DNA of 64,000 nucleotides from UPXZ01 sp047973025 (GTDB lineage: Bacteria > Bacteroidota > Bacteroidia > Bacteroidales > Paludibacteraceae): positions 1 to 64,000 of the forward strand of contig JBKEBE010000019.1 in assembly GCA_047973025.1 (NCBI GenBank), read 5' to 3'. The position numbers and the translations under genes are program-made. Below are positions 36,571-46,160 of this stretch, piece after piece. Position 1 is the first letter of the stretch. Every line of letters starts with the position of its first letter. The notes below the pieces were generated by a model. The model did not search any database and was not told the DNA's origin. It saw only the letters and a program-made list of their open reading frames with translations.

Positions 36571-37731
36571 TTACACTACTTTGGGCATGTATTTCAATTT
36601 TGTCCACTTGGCATAAAGTCCCCACCCCTTTTTCATCCAATGCCCAACAACGGGCATAGGTATCAGCATTTCTTTTTTGTCGTCGCGATATACAAAAGCA
36701 GCTCCATTACCATTATCCATCACACAAAGTATCTTCAAGTGTTCTTTATAGCTTTTCAGATTGTTGGTTTTGTTTTCGATTTCACAGATGTTATGCGCCG
36801 CTATACTTCCCATTACTTCAGCAAGATGCCCTTGCTTGGCAACCCAGTCCGCTCCTTCCAGAGCTGCCACATCGCCAACAGCAAATACATTGGGAAAATC
36901 AACAGTTTGCGTAAATTCATTTATGCGAACAAAACCGGATTCGGAAAGGATTAAATCTGTGTTTTTCAATATCGCCGAACCCGTTCCGGCTGAAATGAAT
37001 ATTGTGATATCCGCGTCAACATTTGAACCATCTTCGAAAATTACGCCATTGGCTGTAAATTCAGTGATTTTTTTACCGTAACGTTGTGATATCTCTTTGT
37101 CATACATCATTTTATGATTTATATCCGATGCTTTCTTACCCATACGGATGCCTGGCTGCTCCATAGGAGCAAACATGGTCAGTTCATAATTTTTCCGAAT
37201 ACCTTTTTTTATCAAATAATGATCTATGTTAAAAATAAGCTCAAAGGCCGGTCCTCCGCGTACGCCTGATTTGTCTTTTGGATTTCCACCAAACCCAACC
37301 GCTATCTTTCCACTCCCTTTTGCTAACAACGCGTCTAACTCATCACGAAGCGATAGTGTTTGTTCGGGTTTCCCGCAGATAGTTGCGGTATGCTCCATTC
37401 CTTTTATTTGCACTTTATCAGCACCAAAAGCCACTATCAGATAGTCATAGACGAATGTTTGAGAATTGCAAATTACCAAATTTTCGGTTGCTTTTATCCC
37501 CGTAACCCTATCAATCACTATCTCGAATCCATGCTTTCTAGCTATTTTATCAAGTGGAAGTTTTACTTTATTCTCGCTAATACCACGTACGGGAACCCAA
37601 ATAGATATGGGATAAAGGTAAAGATAATCCCTGTCTGAGATCAATACCACTTCAAACTGCTTGTTTTTTTGCAACTCTATGGCAGCCTGCACTCCCGCGA
37701 ATCCACCTCCGAGAATGAGTACTTTCTTCAT
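36571..37731 (-). CDS. SQR-like FAD-dependent oxidoreductase
   Basis: A 386-aa flavoprotein. FAD binding is seen in KKVLILGGGFAGVQAAIEL and in the second dinucleotide region ending NVFAVGDVAALEG. The layout and C-terminal amphipathic tail (MKKGWGLYAKWTKLKYMPKVV) resemble the sulfide:quinone reductase/FccB group or type II NADH dehydrogenases. The start at 37731 is preceded by AAAGGA 9 nt upstream in the minus-strand sense and gives a canonical N-terminus, so the 15 upstream codons were dropped. Whether the SQR redox Cys pair is present is unclear: few Cys are seen (TICGKPE, ILCVMD). Confidence 0.82.
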   Translation of the reverse strand: MKKVLILGGGFAGVQAAIELQKNKQFEVVLISDRDYLYLYPISIWVPVRGISENKVKLPLDKIARKHGFEIVIDRVTGIKATENLVICNSQTFVYDYLIVAFGADKVQIKGMEHTATICGKPEQTLSLRDELDALLAKGSGKIAVGFGGNPKDKSGVRGGPAFELIFNIDHYLIKKGIRKNYELTMFAPMEQPGIRMGKKASDINHKMMYDKEISQRYGKKITEFTANGVIFEDGSNVDADITIFISAGTGSAILKNTDLILSESGFVRINEFTQTVDFPNVFAVGDVAALEGADWVAKQGHLAEVMGSIAAHNICEIENKTNNLKSYKEHLKILCVMDNGNGAAFVYRDDKKEMLIPMPVVGHWMKKGWGLYAKWTKLKYMPKVV

Positions 37732-37863
37732 CTGTTTTAATCCTTTATTATTCATATTGCGCAATGGAGAATACATTACTAATCTTTACCTTGTATGTAA
37801 AATAACTTTTACATAGCTGGTCTATAAAATTAAACTTTTCCACCCGATTTTTACCGGATCAAA

Positions 37864-39873
37864 TTACCTGCGTCTCATCATCATCTGCATCAGACCACCT
37901 CCGTTTTTTACATTGGTGTATCCCAGTTGAATCAACACGCGCTGGGCATAGGCGGATCGCGCTCCTGAAGCGCAATATACAGTTACATCACGATTCAGGT
38001 TGCTCCCTATTTCAGTTTCATAACACTTCATCAAATCATCGAGCGGTATGTTTATGGCATCGGGAAAGGCACCATAGGCAAATTCTTCCGGAGTTCGAAC
38101 ATCAATCACGATGGGTAAAGAGTGATCAACCGGCTGCTGTTTTTCTTCCTGCGCTTCTTTTGTCGCTTCGGATTTTTCGAGTGATTTCTTTTCGATTGGG
38201 AGTAGCTCCAATTTAATATTCTTGAAATCAACCGCTAACTTTTGACGTTGCAATGATGTCTGACCGCCGGAGATGTTTGTTATATCTTTGAATCCTGCTC
38301 CCATAAGCATTCTCAATGCCTGATGCGATACCTTTCCGGATACACAGTAGAGAATGATGGGGCGATCTTTAGGAAGTAAATCCATTTTCGATGAAAGAAT
38401 CTCCAAAGGAAGATGCAGAGCCCCTTGAATATGCGATTTTTCGAAAGCAAATGTGTCCCTCGTATCAATATACAAAGGAGACTTTCCTACAACAAATTCA
38501 TCCAATTCCGAAGCAGTTACCGAAGGACTGAATCCTGAAATTTTGTTTTCAGCCACATAAGCCGCCATATTTATTGCATCGTTAGCCGTTCCTAATGGTG
38601 GAGAATAGGCAAAATCCATGTCTGCTAAATCGCTGACAGTAAGCTTATTCGCCACAGCCATCGCAATCACGTCCAAACGACGATCAGCACCCTTGTACCC
38701 GCTGGTTTGTCCACCCAAGACCACTCCTGTCTCCGGATCGAAAACCAGTTGAACCGTAACCGGTTCCGAACCGGGGTAATAACTTGTGTGGTTTTCTTTG
38801 TGAACAACTGCCGCGTCTGCCGCTATTCCGGCTTTTCGGGCTTGTTTGAGCGACAGTCCGGTAATTCCGGCAACCGCTTCAAAGACCCTTACGATGGATG
38901 TCCCGATAGCACCTTTGTAAACATGTTTACCGCCTAAGATGTTTTCCGCGGCGATTCGTCCCTGACGGTTTGCTGGACCGGCAAGCGGAATACGTACTTT
39001 GGTTCCGTTGACCCGATGCTCGATTTCGACCATATCGCCTGCCGCGAAAATATCCGGGTCAGACGTTTGTAGGCACTCATTAACCAATAGTCCGCCCGCT
39101 TCGCCCAATTTGAGCCCCGAATCCTTCGCTAATTGAAGAGTCGGACGTACTCCGATTGACAAAAGTACCATATCAGCGTCAACTTCTCTGCCACTATCCA
39201 ATTTCACGCTTTTTGAAAGAATATCGGTTACACTCGTTGATGTGTACAGCTCCACTCCATATGCCAGCATCTCCTGTTCGATAAATCCGGCATTTTCGGC
39301 ATCCATTACACTCATCACGTGCGGCATCATTTCTACTACGCTAACTTGAATTTGACGCTTAACAAGTGCTTCAACCATTTCCAATCCGATAAAGCCGCCA
39401 CCAACAACTACCGCTTTTCGCGGTTTCTTCTCTTCAATGAAATGGTTGATTTTATCCATGTCTTCCAGCGTCCACAACGTGAAAACGTGTTGTGAGTCCG
39501 CACCCGGCAAAGTAGGTTTAATGGGGCGTCCGCCTTGCGCAAGAATCAATTTCGTATATTCAAACTCCTTGGGTTCTCCGCTTCTCGTGTCTTTGGCTTT
39601 TACGATACGCGCATCTCGATCAATGGATGTAACAAGCGTATGCGTAAACACATCCACATTGTACTGAGCCTTAAAACTTTCCGGACTTTGTAAAATCAAT
39701 TTCGAACGACTCTTTATATCTCCTCCTATGTAATACGGTAATCCACAGTTCGCAAAAGAGATATCCGGACCGGCTTCCAATACGGTTATCTGTACGAAGG
39801 GTGAAATCCTTCTCACTTTAGCGGCTGCTGTCGCGCCGGCAGCTACTCCGCCGACGATTAATACTTTTTCCAT
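37864..39873 (-). CDS. CoA-disulfide reductase-like flavoprotein with two rhodanese domains
   Basis: A 669-aa protein. Residues 1-440 are a CoADR/NADH oxidase-type flavoprotein: FAD site VLIVGGVAAGATAAAKVRR, redox Cys43 in ANCGLPYYIGG, NAD site AVVVGGGFIGLEMVEAL and a dimerisation domain. It carries two rhodanese modules: the first with Cys510 in YCVSGK after LYIDTRDTFAFEKSHI, the second with Cys634 in YCASGARS after VIDVRTPEEFAYG. They are joined by a charged linker (KKSLEKSEATKEAQEEKQQ). CoADR-rhodanese enzymes reduce CoA persulfide and polysulfide. It is first in a probable three-gene operon with the SQR-like protein and thioredoxin. Confidence 0.93.
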   Translation of the reverse strand: MEKVLIVGGVAAGATAAAKVRRISPFVQITVLEAGPDISFANCGLPYYIGGDIKSRSKLILQSPESFKAQYNVDVFTHTLVTSIDRDARIVKAKDTRSGEPKEFEYTKLILAQGGRPIKPTLPGADSQHVFTLWTLEDMDKINHFIEEKKPRKAVVVGGGFIGLEMVEALVKRQIQVSVVEMMPHVMSVMDAENAGFIEQEMLAYGVELYTSTSVTDILSKSVKLDSGREVDADMVLLSIGVRPTLQLAKDSGLKLGEAGGLLVNECLQTSDPDIFAAGDMVEIEHRVNGTKVRIPLAGPANRQGRIAAENILGGKHVYKGAIGTSIVRVFEAVAGITGLSLKQARKAGIAADAAVVHKENHTSYYPGSEPVTVQLVFDPETGVVLGGQTSGYKGADRRLDVIAMAVANKLTVSDLADMDFAYSPPLGTANDAINMAAYVAENKISGFSPSVTASELDEFVVGKSPLYIDTRDTFAFEKSHIQGALHLPLEILSSKMDLLPKDRPIILYCVSGKVSHQALRMLMGAGFKDITNISGGQTSLQRQKLAVDFKNIKLELLPIEKKSLEKSEATKEAQEEKQQPVDHSLPIVIDVRTPEEFAYGAFPDAINIPLDDLMKCYETEIGSNLNRDVTVYCASGARSAYAQRVLIQLGYTNVKNGGGLMQMMMRRR

Positions 39874-39920
39874 GTAATTATTTTTCTATTTTTTTGAATA
39901 CTTTATTAAACAAATTAGAT

Positions 39921-39948
39921 AAATATATGTTCATTTATTCATATATTT
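39921..39948 (-). promoter_or_regulatory. Palindromic operator-like site upstream of the CoADR gene
   Basis: AAATATATG (39921-39929) and CATATATTT (39940-39948) form a perfect 9-bp inverted repeat with a 10-nt spacer. On the minus strand a TTTG and a TATATTTA (-7-like) flank or overlap it. This geometry resembles ArsR/BigR-type repressor sites; no regulator gene is present in the window. Confidence 0.5.
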
Positions 39949-40184
39949 TGCAAAAGTAATAAATAACTCTTTATCGACAAAAAAATAGTGTTTGTTTAGA
40001 GTGGGGCAGATTCAACTATCTAAAGCAATTTTATAAAAGAATAGGTTTTTATATGTCAATTGTCAGTAGTATAAAGCGTAGTCTGTTTTGGTTTTAGTCG
40101 GTAATCGTAAAACTATTGTGTGAAAAAAAACGACATCTCAGTTTTGGAGCAGATTATCGTTTTTCCAATACTTTGTCATAGATC

Positions 40185-41084
40185 TTACCTTACCATCTTT
40201 AAAAATTCTTTAGGAACCGGGGTTGAAAAACGCATCAACTCGCCCGATACGGGGTGGTAAAATTCCAATTCACTCGCGTGGAGTGCCAGCCGACCGAAGC
40301 TTAAGTTCGAACCGTATTTTCGATCTCCCACAATCGGATGACCGATGCTTTCCATTTGAGAGCGAATTTGATTCTTTCTCCCTGTTTCCAACTCAATTTG
40401 AAGTAACGAAAAATGATCATTGAATCTTAATCGTTTGTAGTTGGTAATAGCCTGCTTTCCGCCGTTATCATAAGGCGTTGATTTGATCTTTAACGAAACT
40501 TCATGCTCCGTCAGCCAAGACACAATCCTGTCATTCTCTTTGTCAACCTTACCTTCAACCAAAGCCGTGTAAATTCTTTTCGTAACAATATCCTGCCAAT
40601 TGTTACGAAATATATGCTGCACATCCCTGTTTTTAGCAAAAACGAGAACGCCGGAAGTTTCGCGGTCAAGCCTATGGACGGTATATATTTTATTGGTGGG
40701 AGACGATCGCTTTACATAATTTTTTAATATAGAAAAAGCGGTAACATCACGTCCTGTACCGGTTGTAACGGTTAGTAATCCTTCTTTTTTCTCAACGACG
40801 ATCAAATCCCTGTCTTCGTAGATTATGCTGAGTTTAGGATGATTTAATTCTTCATTTCCGCGGGAATGGTTGATGGTTACCCGATCATTAATTTTTAGAG
40901 GCGTGTCAAATTGTGTTGTAATCTTATCGTTGACAGAAACCTGCCGATGCGCGAGAAGGGACTTTACCGAACTTCTGCTCATGCCGCCCATCTTGCGCAA
41001 CAGAAAATCCATGAGTGTAAACGATTCATTTACAGTTAGATTTGTTAGCTTTGGGGGCGGAACGTAAGAGTTTCGTTTTTTCAT
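40185..41084 (-). CDS. RluA family pseudouridine synthase
   Basis: Isomerises uridines in rRNA or tRNA. The 299-aa protein has an N-terminal S4 RNA-binding domain (SRSSVKSLLAHRQVSVND) and the catalytic motif TVHRLDRETSGVLVF with the active Asp. The downstream GRKNQIRSQMESIGHPIVGDRKYG is canonical. Which position it modifies cannot be told. Its ATG lies at the very end of leader repeat copy F. Confidence 0.93.
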   Translation of the reverse strand: MKKRNSYVPPPKLTNLTVNESFTLMDFLLRKMGGMSRSSVKSLLAHRQVSVNDKITTQFDTPLKINDRVTINHSRGNEELNHPKLSIIYEDRDLIVVEKKEGLLTVTTGTGRDVTAFSILKNYVKRSSPTNKIYTVHRLDRETSGVLVFAKNRDVQHIFRNNWQDIVTKRIYTALVEGKVDKENDRIVSWLTEHEVSLKIKSTPYDNGGKQAITNYKRLRFNDHFSLLQIELETGRKNQIRSQMESIGHPIVGDRKYGSNLSFGRLALHASELEFYHPVSGELMRFSTPVPKEFLKMVR

Positions 41085-41175
41085 GTGTTTAAAATTTATT
41101 CTTTTACATTAAGGACACATGGAACACGCCATTAATCATTCCCTTGCGTGTCAAAGTTATTTTTACATGGCTGTT
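41079..41175 (-). repeat. Dispersed leader repeat, copy F (in front of the RluA-family gene)
   Basis: On the minus strand this 97-bp segment matches copy E (25183-25279) with about 10 substitutions and no gaps. It includes the TAACTTTG box, and ACACGC/GCGTGT can pair. The repeat runs up to and includes the RluA ATG, whereas in copy E the equivalent triplet is CTG. Confidence 0.75.
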
Positions 41176-41258
41176 GCATCTGTGAAGCGTGTTAATTAAT
41201 CGTATGAAACGAACCGGAAATGCGGTATAAGATTTCGTCTATTCGACTTTTTGGCTTC

Positions 41259-42077
41259 TTAATACCTATTCAATGCTTGCTTGGAAACCGAATCTTGAGG
41301 CAATTTAGCCGGATCGCAATTCACTACCGTAAAGTGATAGCAAGCTTGCCGTTTTTCTCGAACAACAAGTAAGCGACATTGCTCACGCATATCCAACATG
41401 GTTTCGCGCAACGCTTGTGCTGCGTAGTGATTTTGTTCGATGGAGTCGGTCCTTGTGTTAAAAAAATCCTTGTATGTAATGTCAACGGTTGTGCCAAATA
41501 AATGAGTAGAGACTTCCGTAGCATTGCGATTGCGTCTTGACAAGCTACTCTGTGCTTCGTTTGTCCGCAACGCGGAAGTAATCAGCATCCGGTAATACTC
41601 CTGATTTCGTTCCCTTAACTTTGACCTGAAAAGTAATCCGATGTCATTCAGCAATTGAGCCATTTCAGGCGTAACGTACGGATAAGAATGAGTTAATTCT
41701 TTCAAATTGTACAACGGGTTATCGCTCAGTTTTACCAGCCGCCCCTGTCTAACCAGCGTAGCACTATCATGGATGAAAGATTGGTTATTGATGTAAATGC
41801 TCTTTAGTCCATTTGCTTGGGCATGAAGTAGTTGTAGGTCATTGTCGTCGATCAGTTTGCGCTGTGGGACGATAGGAGCTGTAGCATACAAAGCCCGATT
41901 GCAGTTGATGGTTTCTATGTTTTCCTCGACTGTATTTTCTTTTGCATTCTTCCCCGATTTGACCTGAATTAAAAAAACAGACATCATGATGAAGCACACG
42001 ATTAAAAGTGTAAATTTATGGTGTCTAAAGAAAAAAAGAATACGTTCGTTAATTCTCTTAAGTGGCGCGTTGTTCAT
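41259..42077 (-). CDS. DUF5715 family protein with M15/LAS-peptidase-like motif
   Basis: A 272-aa protein with one N-terminal membrane helix (FTLLIVCFIMMSVFLIQV) and the rest outside the cytoplasm. Residues around SALRTNEAQSSLSRRN and STHLFGTTVDITY reproduce the SxHxxGxxxD zinc motif of D-Ala-D-Ala carboxypeptidase/LAS metallopeptidases, and a later ACYHFTVV may supply the third His. A role in peptidoglycan trimming is inferred from this motif only. It is monocistronic. Confidence 0.8.
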   Translation of the reverse strand: MNNAPLKRINERILFFFRHHKFTLLIVCFIMMSVFLIQVKSGKNAKENTVEENIETINCNRALYATAPIVPQRKLIDDNDLQLLHAQANGLKSIYINNQSFIHDSATLVRQGRLVKLSDNPLYNLKELTHSYPYVTPEMAQLLNDIGLLFRSKLRERNQEYYRMLITSALRTNEAQSSLSRRNRNATEVSTHLFGTTVDITYKDFFNTRTDSIEQNHYAAQALRETMLDMREQCRLLVVREKRQACYHFTVVNCDPAKLPQDSVSKQALNRY

Positions 42078-42339
42078 ATATTTTACAAAATTACACCAAA
42101 TCCAAGAATCTGCAATTCTTTTACACTATTTAAATGCAAAAGAATGGCATGAAAGCACACAGTTGTTTTTTGAAGGATCCATCTTTTATGTAAGGTGGAA
42201 ATTATATACCTTTGTCTTTTGATTAAACTTTTGGTATTTTCTTTAACGGAGACGAATCCAACGTATTTATCCTTGTTGTAGAGAACGTTACAAATTTTTA
42301 TCTACAACCGCTTGTTTTTACAAACAAAAAATCATAACC

Positions 42340-42445
42340 TAAGTAGTGGAAAAGAATCTCATTCTTAATTTATATATTCTATGTTTTAATTTTGAAACTT
42401 GACATCAAATTTCAAAATATTACAATAATCTTTTTCCACTACTTA
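42340..42445 (-). repeat. Palindrome-ended dispersed repeat, copy C (short form)
   Basis: A 106-bp element with 14-bp perfect terminal repeats TAAGTAGTGGAAAA / TTTTCCACTACTTA. Read on the minus strand, its interior (AAAACATAGAATATATAAATT, AAGAATGAGATT) aligns with the left part of copy A, so it belongs to the same family but lacks the 100-bp inner block. It lies 37 nt before the coaD ATG. Confidence 0.75.
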
Positions 42446-42482
42446 TTCTGACAAGTCCAATGTAAAATCCAACACAAAAACA

Positions 42483-42947
42483 ATGAAACGAGCTATATTC
42501 CCCGGTACATTCGATCCCTTAACCATCGGACATTACAACATCGTAAAACGTGGTTTGGAGCTTTTCGACGAAATCATTATCGGTATCGGAGTGAACCAAA
42601 CCAAAAAAACCTTGTTTAATTCCGAGAAGCGAATAGATATCGTTCATCAAGCGTTCAAAGACGAGCGGCGTGTATCTGTACAAACCTACGACTGTTTGAC
42701 CGTGGACTTTGCCGAACGTGCTGGTGCGGGATACATCCTTCGCGGGCTACGTACCGTGACGGATTTTGAATACGAACATACCATCGCTAATGCCAATCAG
42801 CAACTTAGCGGAATAGAAACCGTGTTACTATTTACAGAAGCGGAATATTCATTCATTTCTTCTACTGTGGTACGGGATTTGCTTAGTTACGGAAAAGATA
42901 TTTCTAACTTTCTACCGGAAGGAGTCGATTTATCGCGTCTGCTCTAA
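42483..42947 (+). CDS. coaD: Phosphopantetheine adenylyltransferase
   Basis: Penultimate step of CoA synthesis. The 154-aa protein begins RAIFPGTFDPLTIGHYNIV, containing the T/HxGH nucleotidyltransferase motif, and has LRGLRTVTDFEYE and FISSTVVRDLL. It is normal in length. Repeat copy C fills part of its leader. Confidence 0.96.
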   Translation: MKRAIFPGTFDPLTIGHYNIVKRGLELFDEIIIGIGVNQTKKTLFNSEKRIDIVHQAFKDERRVSVQTYDCLTVDFAERAGAGYILRGLRTVTDFEYEHTIANANQQLSGIETVLLFTEAEYSFISSTVVRDLLSYGKDISNFLPEGVDLSRLL

Positions 42948-43098
42948 GATGCTAATTAAGTGTCCAAATTAGTGAGCGTTCAGATAAAGTTTTTAAATAA
43001 TTCTTTGACCGTAGTTTTGATAATACCGGGGGAATACGGATACGCATAAGTCCACTCTTGTCGCAATTATTTACTTCTTGATTCAAAAAAAAAATAAT

Positions 43099-44766
43099 AT
43101 GGTAATTTTTAAAAAGCACTTTCGTTCGTCGTTTGCAAACTTCTCTTTGCAGTTGCCGGGAGGATTTTTATTTTTACTTCTTTTTATCTTCTCAACGAAT
43201 ATTGAAGCCCAGAAAGAAGAAAAATATTTCAGCATCAACAAAAATTTAAGTGTTTTCAACAGTATTCTACGTGAGTTAAATACGTACTATGTCGATACGC
43301 TTAATTACGACAAACTCGTACAAACCGGTATCGGTAGTATGCTTTCATCGCTCGACCCTTATACCGTCTATATGCCCGAAGAAATGAACGACGATCTGAA
43401 AATGATGACCACCGGCGAATATGCCGGCATAGGCGCGCTCATCATGCAGAAGGACGATAAGGTAATCATTTCGGAACCATACGAAGGGATGCCGGCACAG
43501 AAAAATGATTTAAGGGCAGGCGATGTTATTCTTGAAGTTGATGGAGTAAGTGCTGTCGGGAAGTCAACTTCCAATGTGAGTGAAATGTTGAAGGGGAAAA
43601 ATGGGACTGAAATTACTGTGAAAGTTGAACGATATAACGAGAGGAAACCAGTCGTGAAAAAGTTTTTGCGTGAGAATATTCAGTTCAATCCGATTATCTA
43701 TTCAGCCGTTTTGGACAACGGAACCGGTTACCTGATGCTGAATGATTTTACAGACAAAGCAGCCAATGAGTTCAAGCGTGTAGTAACAAATCTTGTTAAG
43801 GCTTATAACATTAGTTCGTTAATCATTGATGTACGCAACAATCCGGGGGGCATCGTGGACGAAGCCGTTCAAATTATGGGTTACTTTGTCCCGAAAGGAA
43901 CTCGGATTGTATCTACTAAGGGACGTTCTATCGAGTCAGTTCATGTGTATCGGACGCCAGCCGAACCGATTTTTCCGGACATGAAGGTCGCTGTGTTGGT
44001 AAATCGAGGATCAGCATCCGCGTCGGAGATTTTAGCCGGTGCCATGCAAGACTTGGACCGAGGGGTAGTCGTCGGAGAACGCACTTTTGGCAAAGGATTG
44101 GTCCAAAATGTGCGCCCGGTCGGATACGGAGGTCATGTGAAAGTAACCATCGCAAAATATTACACGCCGAGCGGAAGATGTGTTCAAGCATTGGATTACA
44201 GCCATCGAAATGAAGACGGAAGTGTGGGACGGATTCCCGATAGCCTGACAACCGAATTCAAAACTACAAAAGGTAGGATTGTTCGAGATGGGGGAGGTAT
44301 CTTACCCGATAGCATCACTACGGATTCACGCAAGTTGAACGTCGCTTATTACATATTACTACAAAATCACTATTTCGACTATGCGACGCGTTACGCGCAG
44401 AAACACAAAAAAATAGCGACTCCGGACAAATTTAACCTTACGGATGAAGAGTTTAATGATTTTGTAAATTATCTGCTCAACGAAAAGAAATTTACCTACA
44501 CTACCCAAACCGAAGGCTACTACAAACAGCTACTCGAAGTTGCCAAGTACGAAGGGTTTGATGAATTGGCGAAAATCGAATTTGACGCGTTAAAGGCGAA
44601 ATTAACCCCAAATGTGGAGCAAAATATCCGTGAAAATCGTAAAGAAATCGAGGAGATGCTTACCGTGGAAATTCTACAACGGTATTATTATCAGCGAGGA
44701 CAAGTACAGTACATGCTAAGAGACGACAACGACTTGAAAGCGGCTCTGAAACTATTGACGTCTTAG
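43099..44766 (+). CDS. C-terminal processing peptidase (S41)
   Basis: A 555-aa exported serine protease. An N-terminal hydrophobic signal (GGFLFLLLFIFSTNIEAQ), a PDZ domain (VIISEPYEGMPAQKNDLRAGDVILEVDG) and the S41 catalytic domain with Ser in VLVNRGSASASEIL and Lys in GERTFGKGLVQ are visible. The long C-terminal region is typical of the Bacteroidota Prc/CtpA type. The ATG at 43099 is chosen over an upstream TTG. It probably processes periplasmic or cell-wall proteins. Confidence 0.93.
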   Translation: MVIFKKHFRSSFANFSLQLPGGFLFLLLFIFSTNIEAQKEEKYFSINKNLSVFNSILRELNTYYVDTLNYDKLVQTGIGSMLSSLDPYTVYMPEEMNDDLKMMTTGEYAGIGALIMQKDDKVIISEPYEGMPAQKNDLRAGDVILEVDGVSAVGKSTSNVSEMLKGKNGTEITVKVERYNERKPVVKKFLRENIQFNPIIYSAVLDNGTGYLMLNDFTDKAANEFKRVVTNLVKAYNISSLIIDVRNNPGGIVDEAVQIMGYFVPKGTRIVSTKGRSIESVHVYRTPAEPIFPDMKVAVLVNRGSASASEILAGAMQDLDRGVVVGERTFGKGLVQNVRPVGYGGHVKVTIAKYYTPSGRCVQALDYSHRNEDGSVGRIPDSLTTEFKTTKGRIVRDGGGILPDSITTDSRKLNVAYYILLQNHYFDYATRYAQKHKKIATPDKFNLTDEEFNDFVNYLLNEKKFTYTTQTEGYYKQLLEVAKYEGFDELAKIEFDALKAKLTPNVEQNIRENRKEIEEMLTVEILQRYYYQRGQVQYMLRDDNDLKAALKLLTS

Positions 44767-44834
44767 CTTTAGCCGGATACTTTTTACAAGAAAAATCAGG
44801 CACCATCGAGGATAGCCGATCAATACGAATAGAC

Positions 44835-46016
44835 ATGCCGGTAAAAATGAAATTGATAACTGCAATCTCACATTCTTCCCATCAAGATACTGATTGCGCC
44901 ATCCCTTCCCCTTGCTACGTACTGGATGAAAATGCTTTTCGTCGCAACTTAGAATTGATAAAATCAGTAGCGGTGCAAGCTGATGTAGAAATTATTTTAG
45001 CTTTCAAGGCATTTGCCATGTGGTCTGTTTTCCCGATTGTAAAGGAGTACGTGCGATGCAGTACGGCAAGTTCGTTGGCAGAAGCCCGATTGGCTTTTGA
45101 AGAAATGGGAAGTCCGGCACATACCTACGCGCCGGCTTACAAAGACGACGAATTTTCCGAAATCATGTCGCTGAGTAGCCACATTACGTTTAATTCACTT
45201 TCGCAATTCGAACGCTTTTTCCCACAGACTATCGGTAAAAATATCTCTTGCGGACTACGCGTCAATCCCGAGTTTTCCGTTGTTGACACCGATTTGTACA
45301 ATCCCGGATTACCCGGTTCGCGATTGGGGGTCTTAGCTGAACATCTCGGAGACGGTTTGCCGGAAGGTATTGACGGATTGCACGTTCATATGCTGTGCGA
45401 AAATAATTCTTACGATTTGGAGAATCTTCTAAAGGTCATGGAGCATAAATTTGGGAAATATTTGTCGCGTATTAAATGGTTGAACCTTGGTGGCGGGCAT
45501 TTGATGACACACAAAGATTACGACGTGGCGCATTTGATTGCAACGCTACGAAACTTTAAAGCCAAGTATCCGAGTTTGCATATCATTTTAGAGCCGGGTA
45601 GTGCGTTTGCTTGGCAAACAGGTGTACTGGTCTCCACCGTTTTGGACGTTGTAGAAAATAACGGAATTAAAACGGCTATGCTGGACGTATCTTTCTCATG
45701 CCACATGCCCGATTGCCTTGAAATGCCCTACAAACCGACCATCGTCGGAGCATGCGATGAAACGAACGGAAAGCCGACCTACCGCATGGGTGGAAACAGT
45801 TGTCTTTCCGGAGACTTTTACGGGGCTTGGTCATTCGACCACGCGTTAAAAGTCGGGGATCGGATTATTTTTGAAGATATGATCCATTATACCCTGGTAA
45901 AAACTACGATGTTCAACGGGGTATCACATCCTTCGATCGGTATTTGGACAAATAAAGACGAGTTTAAGCTCATCCGAAAATTTGGATATGAAGATTATAA
46001 AAACAGAATGTCTTAA
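44835..46016 (+). CDS. nspC: Carboxynorspermidine decarboxylase
   Basis: PLP-dependent decarboxylase of the alanine racemase-fold type, making spermidine or norspermidine from the carboxy precursor. The 393-aa protein has the PLP lysine in ILAFKAFAMW, LHVHMLCENNSYD, LNLGGGHLMTH, EPGSAFAWQTG and the late MGGNSCLSGDFYG. An internal ATG at 44847 is an alternative start. It is followed by the dehydrogenase of the same pathway, so the window encodes the alternative (carboxyspermidine) polyamine route common in gut Bacteroidales. Confidence 0.93.
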   Translation: MPVKMKLITAISHSSHQDTDCAIPSPCYVLDENAFRRNLELIKSVAVQADVEIILAFKAFAMWSVFPIVKEYVRCSTASSLAEARLAFEEMGSPAHTYAPAYKDDEFSEIMSLSSHITFNSLSQFERFFPQTIGKNISCGLRVNPEFSVVDTDLYNPGLPGSRLGVLAEHLGDGLPEGIDGLHVHMLCENNSYDLENLLKVMEHKFGKYLSRIKWLNLGGGHLMTHKDYDVAHLIATLRNFKAKYPSLHIILEPGSAFAWQTGVLVSTVLDVVENNGIKTAMLDVSFSCHMPDCLEMPYKPTIVGACDETNGKPTYRMGGNSCLSGDFYGAWSFDHALKVGDRIIFEDMIHYTLVKTTMFNGVSHPSIGIWTNKDEFKLIRKFGYEDYKNRMS

Positions 46017-46060
46017 GGCTCAATCTTTTTGTTTTTTTTAGCAAATTCAAGGTTAATTTA

Positions 46061-46092
46061 TTTGGCACATCGTTTGTATAAATGTACTTTTG
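46061..46092 (+). promoter_or_regulatory. Promoter of the carboxynorspermidine dehydrogenase gene
   Basis: TTTG (46061-46064), 20 nt, TACTTTTG (46085-46092): a full consensus match 69 nt before the ATG. The dehydrogenase therefore can be expressed independently of nspC. Confidence 0.7.
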
Positions 46093-46160
46093 TCTGAAAT
46101 TTCAGGCTACTTATTTTTCAAAAGGACACATCATCGAAATATAAATTTTAAGAAGAATAT

